DNA of 6,398 nt from Haloferacaceae archaeon (GTDB taxonomy: Archaea; Halobacteriota; Halobacteria; Halobacteriales; Haloferacaceae): contig JAQCMZ010000262.1 of assembly GCA_028274825.1 (NCBI GenBank), positions 1 through 6,398 of the forward strand, read 5' to 3'. This document shows, one piece after another, positions 6,057 to 6,398 of the stretch (the stretch's first letter is position 1; every line of letters starts with the position of its first letter). A program made the position numbers and the translations under genes. The notes beneath the pieces were generated by a model. That model was not told the DNA's origin. It made no database searches and was given only the letters and a program-made list of their open reading frames with translations.

Positions 6057-6220
6057 GTCAACAACTTCGGGGTCAAGCCCCGAGGCTTGTCAGTGGACTC
6101 CCGTTCTAACCGAGCAACTCGGCAGGCGTGTCGTCGCCAGCCACGTTCAACGTCCCTGACTTGAGGGCCAGCTGACTGGTAGCCCATCCACCGCGAGACT
6201 TCTGCCCGCGATGGATATAC
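6057..6220 (-). ncRNA. Probable omega-RNA (reRNA) scaffold: tnpB 3' end plus right end
   Basis: In IS200/IS605 elements the RNA guide of TnpB is made from the 3' part of tnpB and the transposon right end, and haloarchaeal tnpB genes are known to give such sense-overlapping RNAs. Here the minus strand after the stop contains a strong 8-bp stem (CCTCGGGG with CCCCGAAG, 6065-6085, 5-nt loop) and a competing one (CAAGCC with GGCTTG, about 6074-6089). The element probably ends near GTTGAC (6057-6062), by analogy with other haloarchaeal ends. The guide would then start at about 6056 and run towards lower coordinates. The upstream limit is a guess; only the hairpin and its position are directly seen. 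Confidence 0.5.
6065..6085 (-). repeat. Right-end hairpin of the IS200/IS605-type element
   Basis: An 8-bp stem with one G-T pair (CTTCGGGG at 6065-6072 with CCCCGAGG at 6078-6085) and loop TCAAG, 20 bp after the tnpB stop. Its position and structure fit the TnpA-recognised subterminal hairpin, which is also the 3' stem of the guide RNA. Confidence 0.65.
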
Positions 6221-6398
6221 CCGCAATATCTGACGGCGATGTTCTTCGCCGCATTGTAATCGGCATTTGCCCTGTATTCACAGTCCTGACACGCGAACTG
6301 CTTGTCGTCGCGGTTATCCTCGTGAGTAAAGCAGTGTGAGCACCGCTGGCTTGTGTCGGCTGGATTCACGAAATCCACGAACAACGTGGTGGATTCAC
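6106..6398 (-). CDS. tnpB: TnpB (IS200/IS605, IS1341-type) RNA-guided nuclease, C-terminal part
   Basis: The last 96 codons of a tnpB are visible; the start lies beyond the window edge, so it cannot be said whether the gene is complete. TnpB is a compact RNA-guided DNA nuclease, ancestor of Cas12, encoded by IS200/IS605 elements and thought to help retain them. Visible in order: VNPADTSQRCSHC and FACQDC, two CxxC pairs of the zinc finger; ADYNAAKNIA with the last RuvC aspartate (the D of ADYN); then the tail WATSQLALKSGTLNVAG typical of haloarchaeal members. The common CxxCGFTHEDN here reads CSHCFTHEDN, one residue shorter after the second Cys. All catalytic and zinc residues in this part are intact. 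A TTG at 6384 is only an internal codon, not a start. The right end and probable guide RNA follow the stop. Whether tnpA accompanies it is not visible. Confidence 0.9.
   Translation of the reverse strand, partial: ESTTLFVDFVNPADTSQRCSHCFTHEDNRDDKQFACQDCEYRANADYNAAKNIAVRYCGYIHRGQKSRGGWATSQLALKSGTLNVAGDDTPAELLG

Overview
The window is chromosomal DNA of a halophilic archaeon (Halobacteria). The evidence is the strongly acidic proteins, the archaeal TATA boxes about 27-33 bp before ATG codons with no room for a Shine-Dalgarno leader, and the recognisable families: an archaeal Rio1 kinase, a Dim2-type KH protein, a haloarchaeal CCT1-type thermosome subunit, a DUF302 protein and a haloarchaea-restricted DUF7091-like protein. 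The species cannot be named from sequence alone.

Layout. A small three-helix membrane protein is on the minus strand at 49-357. It is followed by about 590 bp without a convincing gene (358-950), holding a bulged hairpin at 611-640 that resembles IS200/IS605-type ends. Next come three plus-strand genes, each separated by 240-260 bp: rio1 (951-1850), the KH/Dim2-like gene (2105-2647) and the thermosome subunit gene (2891-4582). The last two have clear TATA boxes of their own, so this is a run of single-gene units rather than a tight operon. A gene-poor stretch follows (4583-5059), with a T-tract terminator candidate and a possible degenerate transposon end near 4797-4817. A DUF302 gene on the minus strand (5060-5530) is divergent from the small Cys-containing DUF7091-like gene (5654-5941). 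The window ends inside a minus-strand tnpB (6106-6398, C-terminal part only), with the element's right end and likely omega-RNA scaffold beside it.

How the genes relate. Rio1 and Dim2 act together in small ribosomal subunit maturation, and the thermosome folds proteins, so the centre of the window is a core information-processing and proteostasis region. The flanks are accessory: IS200/IS605 material and small lineage-specific genes. Nothing here amounts to a clearly new multi-gene system. The points most worth a second look are three hexamers in exact 10-bp register between the DUF302 gene and its TATA box, the tnpB right end with its readable natural guide position, and the possible second, decayed copy of that right end downstream of the thermosome gene.
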